Positions 9,043 to 17,648 of a stretch of 64,000 nucleotides of DNA are shown here, in pieces (the first letter of the stretch is position 1; each line of letters begins with the position of its first letter). The position numbers and the translations under genes were made by a program. The notes below the pieces were generated by a model. The model searched no databases, was not told where the DNA came from, and was given only the letters and a program-made list of their open reading frames with translations. Source of the DNA: Paenibacillus sambharensis (GTDB lineage: Bacteria > Bacillota > Bacilli > Paenibacillales > Paenibacillaceae); assembly GCF_003233845.1 (NCBI RefSeq), contig NZ_QKRB01000060.1, positions 114,806-178,805 on the forward strand, written 5' to 3'.

Positions 9043-9213
9043 GTGGAAAATACTAAAACGGTAAGTGTATTGGATGATCTTACTTTCGAAATTATTGAGC
9101 TAGATGACGTGACTGCTCTTCCAGAAACGGCGGCATCCAGTGGTAGTTCCAGCAGTGACACTTGCTCTACTTGTGGATCATCTTCTTGCTCATCCTGTTC
9201 TTCTTGCACTTAA
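9043..9213 (+). CDS. RiPP precursor peptide 2 (thiopeptide/azole type)
   Basis: A 56-aa paralogue of peptide 1, 39 bp downstream. The start is GTG at 9043, after GAGGGAGG. Its leader is diverged at the N-terminus but keeps FEIIELDDVTALPETAA. The first part of the core is identical (SSGSSSSDTCSTCGS), while the tail differs, with five Cys at residues 41, 44, 49, 52 and 55 and again a C-terminal Thr. The DNA is identical over about 25 nt at the leader/core junction but has many silent changes elsewhere, so the duplication is not very recent. Two related products, or one two-component product, are expected. Confidence 0.83.
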   Translation: MENTKTVSVLDDLTFEIIELDDVTALPETAASSGSSSSDTCSTCGSSSCSSCSSCT

Positions 9214-9777
9214 AGCCAGACTGCTTAGCAGAAACATCAAACACTCCAGTCAGGATATCTCTGTTTTCCATTCCGATCACCGCCTCACCGAGAAACTACT
9301 ACATTAAAACACGCCTGTTGATTATCCAAAAGAAGGTATCTAATGACGACAATCAAATCCGGGTCGTGACCAATCTGACTTACGTAATCCTAAAATGGCT
9401 GTATGATCATTCAAAATCGTCCATTATCCCTTGCACGATCATGCCGTTCGTCCATTTCACGGAACGATAGGGCATAATCATCTACAAGTCGAATGGATCA
9501 TCGCTATGACTAAAGCGTTGGAATAGCACGTTTTTTTTGTTGAGCCTTCTTAACCTAGTATCTGGTTAATTAACAGATATGACATTAAAATTTGTTTTGA
9601 CAGTGTCGGAACAATGTCTTTATTCATTAATCTTCAATTAATTGGTTTAGTTATAGTAACACATATTTCCATAAAATGTAGACATAGTGAATCAGTAAGG
9701 GGCTGGTGCAATCCTTGGTGTTGCATTGGCTCTTTATTTCTAAAATAATTTGGATAACTGCCTTGTTGTCCGAGGAG
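9214..9777. other. Gap between the precursors and the modification genes
   Basis: No gene I can support. Fragments such as DNQIRVVTNL recall the middle of IS4-type transposases, so part of this may be an old insertion scar; that is weak. No further Ser/Cys-rich small ORF was found. A TTGACA hexamer sits at 9597-9602 with only poor -10 candidates, so a second promoter before the modification genes is possible but unproven. No strong terminator follows the precursors. Confidence 0.4.
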
Positions 9778-11259
9778 ATGACTAGATTGACTTGTAGGAA
9801 GTTATATCTAGCGATAGTGCCAGGAGACAATGGATTACTCAATATAAGCACTTTTCTATGCGACGAAAGTGAATTGAAGGATTCGTTTGAAGTGTTTAAT
9901 AAGATGAAACAACAGCCGATCAGAACAAATTATGATTTGCTGCGAATGATCAAACGGTCCTTTTCCGATAAGACGGTGATTCTAGCGGCGGGGCAAGGTC
10001 TCCAAGTAGCAGAGACTTTGTTGAGGTTGATAGAAAGCTATGCTCCATCTATAAGAGCGGACCTGGTTGAAATTCCTTCCTATCATCCCGTTCTTAGAAA
10101 TAAGCCTCAGAACTTTACTGCGTTTGAAACCTATTGGAACGGATTTCGTTGTTTTGTCTCCGGATTATATCCGGACCAAGCTCGAAATAACGGTATTAAG
10201 CATATTTATGTAGAACCAAGTTTGGAAAGAAGTTCTAGGGTACTGGATCAATATGCACTGGAACAGAGTGTGAACTCGGGAGTCATCTGGCATGAATCTG
10301 TCGGCGGAGGGTTCAAGGGAGTAGTCACTACCAAGGTGTGTCTTGAAGAAGGTCGCCATGCAGTCGAGATGAGTGCCTGGGGCAAAGCAGATAAAAAACA
10401 TTTTGCGGTTTATTCATATCGGAACTACAGTGAAGTTTGGGACACTTCTGAAATGGATAGACAGGAAATCCTTTTAACGATTTCTTCGCAGGAGGATTTT
10501 TCCTCATTTGATCAGCATGTAAGGCACATCAAGAAAAGCGGCCTGATGCTTGAGCTTGATTCCAAGGTCCTTTTAAAAGATGAATGTATGTGGAGGGGAC
10601 CTAGTGAGTGCACTTTTACTGAGGGTATTCGCGTCTCCTTTAAGATAGATGAGAAGTTTTTCGGTACCCCGGTATGCTATGACGCATCCAAGGGCAATAG
10701 CAAACCCTTGAGCGAGAAGGAGAGAACCAAAGTCCTTCAGGAGGCTTTTATTCAAAGAAATTGCGCAGGATGTAGTGTTCGGGATACGTGCTCAAAATGT
10801 GTGACATTTCTTGAAGATTCCATCATTCAACAATTCTTCTGTGAGTTGCGAAGGAATAATCGATATGTTTCGGAGTATATCGCGGTCAAAAATATTATGA
10901 AAGCATTTATATACTCGTTTGGTGGTAAGACGCAGCGCGATGAACAATTGATGTTTACAACTCCTGATCGAACTCATTGGGTTCGCCTTCAAGGCAACGA
11001 ACATCATTATATCTCCAGACGATTTCTGATATTTGAATTCAGACAGCAGCAATACGTGTACAACAAAGACGCCCTAAAATATTTCAGAATCAACCGTCTT
11101 GCTGCCGTTTTGTTGGAAGCGTTCCATTTTACAGACAATATCGTAGATGTCCAGCGATGGATTTGCGGGGATTATCCTATTGATCGAGACACACTCGTTC
11201 GCATCTTAGATGAACTAAATAAGAAGTTACAACTGTCGTTACCCATATATATGTCATGA
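9778..11259 (+). CDS. Unrecognised RiPP maturation protein with Cys4 motif and PqqD-like C-terminus
   Basis: About 493 aa, first gene of the modification operon. I do not recognise a family. The N-terminal third looks like an alpha/beta fold. Around residues 343-356 there is C-x2-C-x5-C-x2-C (within CAGCSVRDTCSKC), which suggests a bound Zn or Fe-S cluster. The last 70 residues (from about FRINRLAAVLLEAF) have the spacing and helix pattern of PqqD-like RiPP recognition elements. It may therefore bind the precursor leader, but that is inference. ATG at 9778 abuts GAGGAG; TTG at 9787, 9 nt after it, is the more likely start. The downstream aminotransferase gene starts 17 bp after its stop. Confidence 0.6.
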   Translation: MTRLTCRKLYLAIVPGDNGLLNISTFLCDESELKDSFEVFNKMKQQPIRTNYDLLRMIKRSFSDKTVILAAGQGLQVAETLLRLIESYAPSIRADLVEIPSYHPVLRNKPQNFTAFETYWNGFRCFVSGLYPDQARNNGIKHIYVEPSLERSSRVLDQYALEQSVNSGVIWHESVGGGFKGVVTTKVCLEEGRHAVEMSAWGKADKKHFAVYSYRNYSEVWDTSEMDRQEILLTISSQEDFSSFDQHVRHIKKSGLMLELDSKVLLKDECMWRGPSECTFTEGIRVSFKIDEKFFGTPVCYDASKGNSKPLSEKERTKVLQEAFIQRNCAGCSVRDTCSKCVTFLEDSIIQQFFCELRRNNRYVSEYIAVKNIMKAFIYSFGGKTQRDEQLMFTTPDRTHWVRLQGNEHHYISRRFLIFEFRQQQYVYNKDALKYFRINRLAAVLLEAFHFTDNIVDVQRWICGDYPIDRDTLVRILDELNKKLQLSLPIYMS

Positions 11260-11275
11260 TAGTCATGGAGGAGCG

Positions 11276-12574
11276 ATGATAGATAATCCGATCATTCACC
11301 CATTCTTAGCTTCTAAAGATGAGCATATATTAACGAATATCCTTAAAGCGGAACGCATTTATGTATATGACTCGGATGGTAAGCAGTATATCGACGCCAT
11401 GGGCGGATTGTGGAATATGATTCTTGGTTACCAGAACGAAGAAGTTATAACATCGATTTACGAGCAGATGAGAATGGTTCCATTCATCAACATGTGGTGC
11501 AGTACGAACGAGACGACGATTCGCTTAGCCAATCGATTGCTGTCGGCTGCGGGGGGCAACTTCAATAAGGTGATGTTTACGTGTTCGGGATCGGAATCAA
11601 TTGAGTTGGCGATCAAGTTGATTCGTAAATACCATTACGACAAGGGCAATCGTCAAAAAAAATACATAGCAGTTTTTGATTCTTCGTATCATGGCGGGTA
11701 TTATGGATCGTTAACTGCAACAGGGTTGGAAAGGGGGCATTTTGAGCCGCTTGGCCCTATGCTTCAAGGCTTTATCTATTTGCCCGTGCCGTTTACTCGT
11801 AAGGATAGACACTCACTACTTGAGCATCTCCTTTTTCTTGAACATTTCTTTGAAGAGAATGGGCACCGCTTGGGTGGGATCATAGTTGAACCCGTATTGG
11901 GATCGGCAGGAGTCATACCAATTCCGGAACAATATTTTCAGCGAATGCAGGTGCTGTGCCTGAAGCACGATGTCATCCTTGCTTTGGATGAAGTGTCCAC
12001 TGGGTTATACCGAACCGGACCGCTTTTCAATTATCAATCGTATAGGGGACTCGAACCGGACTTACTTTGTTTATCAAAAGGGCTTAGCGGTGGGTATCTC
12101 CCACTCGGAACAGTGCTTTTGAGCAAAAAGATCAGCGTGGTCATTGAGCATGAAGCTTTCGCCCACCTGTCGACACAAAACGGTAACCCTGCTTGCTGTA
12201 TGGCTGCTCTAAAAGTATTAGACATTTTGGAGCGGGGGAACTATGAAACGGTGGTTAAGGAGAAATCGATCTACTTTCGCAGCAAACTAAAAATTTTGGA
12301 ACAGCAATTTCCGATCATTACGGATATCAGAATTCACGGATTAATGATTGCGATTGAAATAAAAAAGCAATCGGAAACACTTCGTTTTGAAGAAGTGTGG
12401 GAGATGATGCTAGTCTTGAAACATAAGGGATTGTTGGTTTATCCATTCAGTTCCAAGTACTCGGCAGGGTTAATGATAATGCCGCCATATATTATCGAGT
12501 ATCAAGAAGTGGATCATATCATAGATATATTAGTGCAATTCTTTGGAGAGTTGGTGAACATCGGGGATGGCTGA
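11276..12574 (+). CDS. Class III PLP-dependent aminotransferase
   Basis: A 432-aa enzyme of the ornithine/omega-aminotransferase fold type I group. Visible are the YDSDGKQYIDAMGGLW start, the cofactor-binding Asp in LALDEVSTGLYRTG (about residue 240) and the PLP lysine in LSKGLSGGYLP (about residue 265). It should move an amino group between an amine and a carbonyl. ATG at 11276 follows GGAGGAG, and the gene overlaps the next one by 8 bp, so it is part of the RiPP operon. An aminotransferase is not part of the standard thiopeptide set. It could make a building block or act on a carbonyl created on the peptide; the sequence does not decide. Confidence 0.85.
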   Translation: MIDNPIIHPFLASKDEHILTNILKAERIYVYDSDGKQYIDAMGGLWNMILGYQNEEVITSIYEQMRMVPFINMWCSTNETTIRLANRLLSAAGGNFNKVMFTCSGSESIELAIKLIRKYHYDKGNRQKKYIAVFDSSYHGGYYGSLTATGLERGHFEPLGPMLQGFIYLPVPFTRKDRHSLLEHLLFLEHFFEENGHRLGGIIVEPVLGSAGVIPIPEQYFQRMQVLCLKHDVILALDEVSTGLYRTGPLFNYQSYRGLEPDLLCLSKGLSGGYLPLGTVLLSKKISVVIEHEAFAHLSTQNGNPACCMAALKVLDILERGNYETVVKEKSIYFRSKLKILEQQFPIITDIRIHGLMIAIEIKKQSETLRFEEVWEMMLVLKHKGLLVYPFSSKYSAGLMIMPPYIIEYQEVDHIIDILVQFFGELVNIGDG

Positions 12575-13322
12575 ATTTACAGCTTTAATTACAGGAGGTG
12601 CCAGTGAAATTGGCCAAGAGATCATCCGGTTAATCTATCACAGTCGCAACTATAACATTATTATTACTGAGACATTGAATTTGATACAAGAAGCTAGACA
12701 ATATGCCGAGAGCTTGAAAAGTCCCGAATACGGATTCATTGAGGTCTATGAACTAGATTTTGAACAAGATGGATCTATTTCTAGCTTCATAAATCAGATT
12801 AAAGGTAGGCATACGATCAATAGTCTGATTCATGTTGCAGGTATTAATATTATGAAGGACTTCTTTGAGTGGCGATTAGAAGAATGGGAGAAGGTCATGA
12901 GAATCAATGCCACGAGTAGTTTTTTCCTGGCCCAGGAGGTGGCTCAACTCATGATCCAAAAGCAGGTTGAAGGGTCGATTGTATTAATTTCATCTCAACA
13001 TGGCGTCGTTGCTAATTATGAGCGGGTACCTTATTGCGTAAGTAAAGGAATGATCATCCAACTTACTAAAGCTCTTGCGCTGGAATTGGCTCATCACCGT
13101 ATAAGAGTAAACTGTGTATCCCCGACCTTTGTGTTAACGGAGAGGAATCGGTCCAAGTTGGAGAACTCGTGGTTTCAGAAGGAAGCGTTGGCGAATATCC
13201 CGTTGCAAAAATATGCGCTTCCGATTGATGTGGCGAATGGTGTTGTGTTCCTTAATGGAGAAACAGCCCGGATGGTTACGGGACACAACTTGATGATAGA
13301 CGGCGGATGGACAATACGATGA
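12567..13322 (+). CDS. Short-chain dehydrogenase/reductase
   Basis: A 251-aa classical SDR. The Rossmann motif appears as TGGASEIGQEI near residue 7, HVAGIN around residue 88, catalytic Ser in the ISSQHG region and the YxxxK pair in PYCVSKG. The C-terminal GHNLMIDGGW is typical. It uses NAD(P)(H) to interconvert an alcohol and a carbonyl. The start overlaps the aminotransferase end, so the two are translationally coupled and probably work in sequence. In thiocillin-type clusters an SDR acts on the decarboxylated C-terminal Thr; both precursors here also end in Thr, which makes this a reasonable, unproven role. Confidence 0.85.
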   Translation: MAEFTALITGGASEIGQEIIRLIYHSRNYNIIITETLNLIQEARQYAESLKSPEYGFIEVYELDFEQDGSISSFINQIKGRHTINSLIHVAGINIMKDFFEWRLEEWEKVMRINATSSFFLAQEVAQLMIQKQVEGSIVLISSQHGVVANYERVPYCVSKGMIIQLTKALALELAHHRIRVNCVSPTFVLTERNRSKLENSWFQKEALANIPLQKYALPIDVANGVVFLNGETARMVTGHNLMIDGGWTIR

Positions 13323-13349
13323 CTATAGCTAGGAGGGGATGATCGTTAT

Positions 13350-14039
13350 ATGATCTATATTAATGATTTGAAAATGAAGTATGGCTCTAAGGATGTGCTG
13401 AAGGGCGTAAACTTGACTATAAAAAACGGCGAGTTTGTAGGCTTGATCGGCAGGAATGGATCCGGCAAATCAACACTGGTAGATCTCATATGTCAGGTGA
13501 AGAAGGCGGAAGGAGGAAGTATAAATTACGATTTTGACAAAAAAAGGATGTATGAGCATGTCGGTGTTCAGACGCAGAATGCGGAATTTGATACAAGACT
13601 GAAAGTAAAAGACATCTGTGTCCTTTGGCAGCACATATACCCGGGTAAATGTGAAGGAGTTGATGAGCTCCTAGAACTGCTAGATTTGAAGGAAGTGTAT
13701 CATCAAGGGACGGGTACGCTGTCAGGGGGGCAGAAGCAAAAGCTAAATATTCTGCTGGCACTCATTCACAATCCTGACTTGGTTATATTGGATGAGTTGA
13801 CGACTGGTTTGGATGCTATCAGCCGAGCAGAAGTACAAAAGTTTCTGAAAATGCTGAACCGTGAGAGAAAAAAGACGATCTTCATGGTAAGCCACTACAT
13901 GGATGAAGTCGAGACTTTATGTGATAGGGTATGTGCACTTAAAGACGGAGTGATTTTTGCAAATGGAACCCCAGCGGAGTTGATGGAGAGATTTGAATGT
14001 TCGACGATGCAGCAATTTGCGGAGAGGTGCTTGGTATGA
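13350..14039 (+). CDS. ABC transporter ATP-binding protein
   Basis: A 229-aa ATPase. Walker A GRNGSGKST (about residues 35-43), a slightly unusual Q-loop region (VGVQTQNAEF), ABC signature LSGGQKQK (about residue 123), Walker B LVILDELTTGLD and the switch His in MVSHYMDE. It pairs with the ABC-2 permease that follows, the two genes overlapping by ATGA. Within a RiPP operon such a pair is expected to export the peptide and/or protect the producer. The start at 13350 follows AGGAGGGG. Confidence 0.9.
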   Translation: MIYINDLKMKYGSKDVLKGVNLTIKNGEFVGLIGRNGSGKSTLVDLICQVKKAEGGSINYDFDKKRMYEHVGVQTQNAEFDTRLKVKDICVLWQHIYPGKCEGVDELLELLDLKEVYHQGTGTLSGGQKQKLNILLALIHNPDLVILDELTTGLDAISRAEVQKFLKMLNRERKKTIFMVSHYMDEVETLCDRVCALKDGVIFANGTPAELMERFECSTMQQFAERCLV

Positions 14040-14836
14040 GAGCTGAAACAAAGACGGCACATCAGAGTACGGTGGTAGGACGGGGTACCAACGTAAGCAG
14101 GATTAAAGGATTATTCAAAATAGAACTGAAGTTGCTGTTGAAACAGCCGATAATCCTGATATTTGGAATATTGGGGCCAATTGCCTTTTTGGTCATGCAG
14201 ACAGAAATAATTGGTAATATGGTGAGCTTTCAGGAAACAGAAGTGTCGATTGTCGATTTGGCTCTGCCGATGTTCACAATGATGTCGATTGCAGTTCTTG
14301 GAGTTGGCAATGTAGGCATTGGCATGGCCTACACAAGGTTAATAAAATTTTTGAAAAGGCTAAGACTGACGCCTGTCAAAAAGACTGATTATATTCTTGC
14401 AAATTTCTTGGTGCAGTTGATTATGGCTATACTGACAACTTTCGTCTTGCTCATTGTAGTCGTGACTGTTTACTCAGTCGACTTGACCGACCGGAATTTA
14501 TTTATGTTTTTTTCCATTTTATTTTTGAACTTTTTAATGTGTTATTTTCTCGGATTGTTGATTGGAAGTATATTTGAAGACCCGAAGACATCTCAATCAA
14601 TGGCAATGGTTGTTTATTTCGCCTTAGTATTCCTTGGGGGTTTTACGTTTCCGATCGAAATGATGCCGGAGTTCATGCAGTATATTTCGTATGTGACTCC
14701 GACGACACATGCGGTGAAGCTGTTGCAGTTTGCATGGAATGGTACAAACCTGTTTGCTGACTATCACTTCATAGTGGTTGTGCTTGCTACAAGCATATTC
14801 GGCATACTTGGGTTTCGCTTTTTTAAATTTAATTAG
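14036..14836 (+). CDS. ABC-2 type transporter permease
   Basis: About 266 aa with six hydrophobic segments of the ABC-2 fold, including a conserved late section (GGFTFPIEMMPEFMQYISYVTPTTHAVKLLQ) typical of drug/bacteriocin exporters. It should form the membrane channel for the upstream ATPase. I chose ATG 14036, which overlaps the ATPase stop (ATGA) and has GGAGAGG 8 nt upstream. A longer frame from 13997 exists but would overlap further and lacks an RBS. About 165 bp without a gene follow before the dehydratase; a TATAAA at 14974-14979 might belong to an internal promoter. Confidence 0.85.
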   Translation: MRAETKTAHQSTVVGRGTNVSRIKGLFKIELKLLLKQPIILIFGILGPIAFLVMQTEIIGNMVSFQETEVSIVDLALPMFTMMSIAVLGVGNVGIGMAYTRLIKFLKRLRLTPVKKTDYILANFLVQLIMAILTTFVLLIVVVTVYSVDLTDRNLFMFFSILFLNFLMCYFLGLLIGSIFEDPKTSQSMAMVVYFALVFLGGFTFPIEMMPEFMQYISYVTPTTHAVKLLQFAWNGTNLFADYHFIVVVLATSIFGILGFRFFKFN

Positions 14837-15002
14837 GATGGGTTAAGGTCCATCTACATGACATCATATAACTGATTTTGGGACGCGGTTTTCCACGCAG
14901 GGGACAGCCGACAGGCGGAAAGTTCATGTTGTCTTCGGGAAAGGAGTTTGGTTTGTTGTAGTAAGTCTTCCCATATAAAAGATGAGAGTAGGAGTGCTAT
15001 TC

Positions 15003-17630
15003 ATGCGAACACTACGGTCCCCAATGATTCTGATTAGGCAGACGGCACTGCCTGCATCATATAGCTATCGATTGGGCAACATCAGCTATTATCAAGGCGT
15101 TCAGGAATTGGGACGAGCAATGGAAACTGTGGAGAACGAAAAGAGTTTGGTTACAAAGTTAATCATAGAGCAGGTGAAATATGCTGAGAGCGATGAGGAT
15201 AGAAAGCTCATGATTAATTTAAAGAGAGATATACATAATTTGCGTAGGAGACTTGTCCATGTGATTGAAAGCCACCATGAAGTGTGGTGCAAATACGAAC
15301 TGGACAAGGCTTTGCGGCAGTTTTTGCGGACATATTGCTTAAGTGTGGAGAAGGAAGAGGTGTTAAAGCAACAATATGAAGATATGATCATCACTGATCG
15401 AACCATCCTTCAGGATTCAGTTTACGAACGTCCAGATCTGTTCGACGCGCTTAAATTTATTCATCCAACTATAATGGATAAATTAAGAGGTTATCTCAGA
15501 ACACCGATCCAAGAACATACTGCTAAGCTGAGAAAGTTGGATTCAACCTTAGCCAAGGTGTTGACAAGAGCCTCACATAAGACAAGCCCATTCAGTACAT
15601 TAACTTATGTAGGAGTAGGGTATTGGCACGAAGGAAAGCAGGATTATGAGGTATATGATCACGACAACCGCTTTACAGTAACACGATTTAATCAGGCTTA
15701 TATCTTGAGACTGTTTGATAGACTACGCAATATGCGTGAGTTCAAGCAAGTAATGAAATACCGCTTGGCTGACACGTTGGTTCTGTTGAATGAAAAGTTC
15801 TACTGGACAGTACTGATTGACCAGCCGGAAATCAGAAAAAAAATATATAGAACGACGGACAGTTTAGTTACTGTAAACGCTTCCGCTTTGTTGAAGTCTT
15901 TCTATGAAACATTTGAAGACCGTAATGAGTTTAGTATGGAAGATTTTTTTCGGTTTTTTCAGGATATGTCGTATCCTGATGATAAACTTGAATCGTTGTT
16001 CGACAACCTGTACGAAAGACAGTTTATCGTCACGAAAACACATATTAGGCAGCAGTCCGAATGCATAGTTGAAGAGTGTATAGCAACCATCGAGTTACTG
16101 GATATACAGGAGCATAATCCGTTAATTAATGAGGTGCTGTCGGGACTTCGAAAGATTAAGGATCATCTCGTGATGATTGACCGTGTCAGAGGAAAAGATC
16201 AATATGAGAGTTATCGACAGATCGAGCAGTTATTTATTGAATTGTGCGATAACCTGCAGCTAAAGCATATGGATTCGAAGCAGCTATTGTATCAGGATGG
16301 GATGACTAGGGACAGGATTGAGCTGAGCACCGATCGCTGGGCGTTGATTCTACGATCTTTGGAGAAGTTTCAGCAGTTTGCCAAGATGTTTGATATATCG
16401 TTTCAACTGCAAATGATCGTTGCTCAGGCATTCCATAACCATTTTGGAGAAAGGAGAGTCAAAGTAAGTATGCAGGGCGACGAAATTCTGGATGTCGTCC
16501 TGCAGGAGATTATATCCCATCGTGATATATGGCAGCTCCAGTTAAGGAAGCATGATACCTCATACGGAATTCACGAAGTGGATACGTTAAACGTTCTGAA
16601 GAACAAATTTTTGGATTCAATAACTAAGACTGAGATTTTCTCTCAAACTGAGATCCATCTAGATGAAGACACGATCCAGGATTATATAGATCAGTTTCCG
16701 CAGATATTGAGAAAGCATGAGCAATCGAATAGTTTTTTCATTCAGAAGGCAGATGCTCATCCCGAACAAGTTGTACTCAACCAATTCTATACGGGGTACT
16801 TGGTGTTTTACCTGCGTTTCATCAGCAACCTTCCAGACACATTGACTCATCCGGAGGTCGAGGCATATATCCAGAATGCAATCAAGAAGAGAAACATGAC
16901 TGATATTTATTTGAGTTACGGCTTCAATGCGAATATACGGCCTCCAATCACTGATCGCACGATCCAGTTACCTAACAATCGCAATGTAGACGAAACGTCA
17001 TTTCAAACAACCCATTCCTGGGAGCAGTTGGAATTCCAATATAATCCTCTCACTAAGAAAATAGAGTTATTCGTGGAGAATGAGAGGATTCATGTTACCT
17101 TTTTAGGCACACTAATGACTAGGCTTATACCTTCGGTAGCGGCAAGTCTGCATCTGCTATCCTTTAATGCAATTTTCACCAAAGATATAGGATACGCTGT
17201 CTTGGAGCATTGTATAGGCAATGATGAACCGTTTGTTGTTAAGAGAGTGCCGAGAATTGTATTTAATCGTAATTTGATTCTGTCACGAGAACGCTGGCTG
17301 ATTCAAACTGAACATTTGAGGGAGATCGTAAAACTTGAAGGGTATGAAATGAATAAGTGCCTCATCCAGTTCCTGTTGCAATACGGAATACCGCTCCATG
17401 CGTTTGTATTCCCCTATCTCTCTGGCAATGATGAGGCGGCTCAAAATGATGTAAATGCAGAGAAGCCTCAGTATGTCAATTTTTCAAGTCCGATACTTGT
17501 TGATCTGTTCATTCGGTTAGTTAAGGGACATCCTTATATTGTGATTGAAGAAGTGCTTCCGGATCAATCGGATCGTAGCAGTGGGCATGTTCAGGAATAT
17601 GTATTTGAAATGACTGCATTACAAGCATAA
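15003..17630 (+). CDS. LanB-type dehydratase, glutamylation protein (Lant_dehydr_N)
   Basis: About 875 aa, the size and make-up of the stand-alone glutamylation half of split LanB enzymes in thiopeptide clusters. Family members use glutamyl-tRNA to glutamylate Ser/Thr of the core before elimination. Visible is the conserved patch RASHKTSPFSTLTYVG (about residues 188-203), equivalent to the 'R-T-PFG' region of NisB. The elimination domain is missing at the C-terminus, as expected for a split system, and is supplied by later genes. The start is set at ATG 15003 because TAGGAG lies 9 nt upstream; ATG at 14982 is a weaker alternative. Confidence 0.85.
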   Translation: MRTLRSPMILIRQTALPASYSYRLGNISYYQGVQELGRAMETVENEKSLVTKLIIEQVKYAESDEDRKLMINLKRDIHNLRRRLVHVIESHHEVWCKYELDKALRQFLRTYCLSVEKEEVLKQQYEDMIITDRTILQDSVYERPDLFDALKFIHPTIMDKLRGYLRTPIQEHTAKLRKLDSTLAKVLTRASHKTSPFSTLTYVGVGYWHEGKQDYEVYDHDNRFTVTRFNQAYILRLFDRLRNMREFKQVMKYRLADTLVLLNEKFYWTVLIDQPEIRKKIYRTTDSLVTVNASALLKSFYETFEDRNEFSMEDFFRFFQDMSYPDDKLESLFDNLYERQFIVTKTHIRQQSECIVEECIATIELLDIQEHNPLINEVLSGLRKIKDHLVMIDRVRGKDQYESYRQIEQLFIELCDNLQLKHMDSKQLLYQDGMTRDRIELSTDRWALILRSLEKFQQFAKMFDISFQLQMIVAQAFHNHFGERRVKVSMQGDEILDVVLQEIISHRDIWQLQLRKHDTSYGIHEVDTLNVLKNKFLDSITKTEIFSQTEIHLDEDTIQDYIDQFPQILRKHEQSNSFFIQKADAHPEQVVLNQFYTGYLVFYLRFISNLPDTLTHPEVEAYIQNAIKKRNMTDIYLSYGFNANIRPPITDRTIQLPNNRNVDETSFQTTHSWEQLEFQYNPLTKKIELFVENERIHVTFLGTLMTRLIPSVAASLHLLSFNAIFTKDIGYAVLEHCIGNDEPFVVKRVPRIVFNRNLILSRERWLIQTEHLREIVKLEGYEMNKCLIQFLLQYGIPLHAFVFPYLSGNDEAAQNDVNAEKPQYVNFSSPILVDLFIRLVKGHPYIVIEEVLPDQSDRSSGHVQEYVFEMTALQA

Positions 17631-17648
17631 AGTGAGGTGAGAGCAGAT

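Noticed and set aside
9162..9470. 102-aa plus-strand ORF overlapping the end of precursor 2
   Set aside because: It overlaps the second precursor out of frame, has no RBS and looks like chance sequence or an insertion scar.
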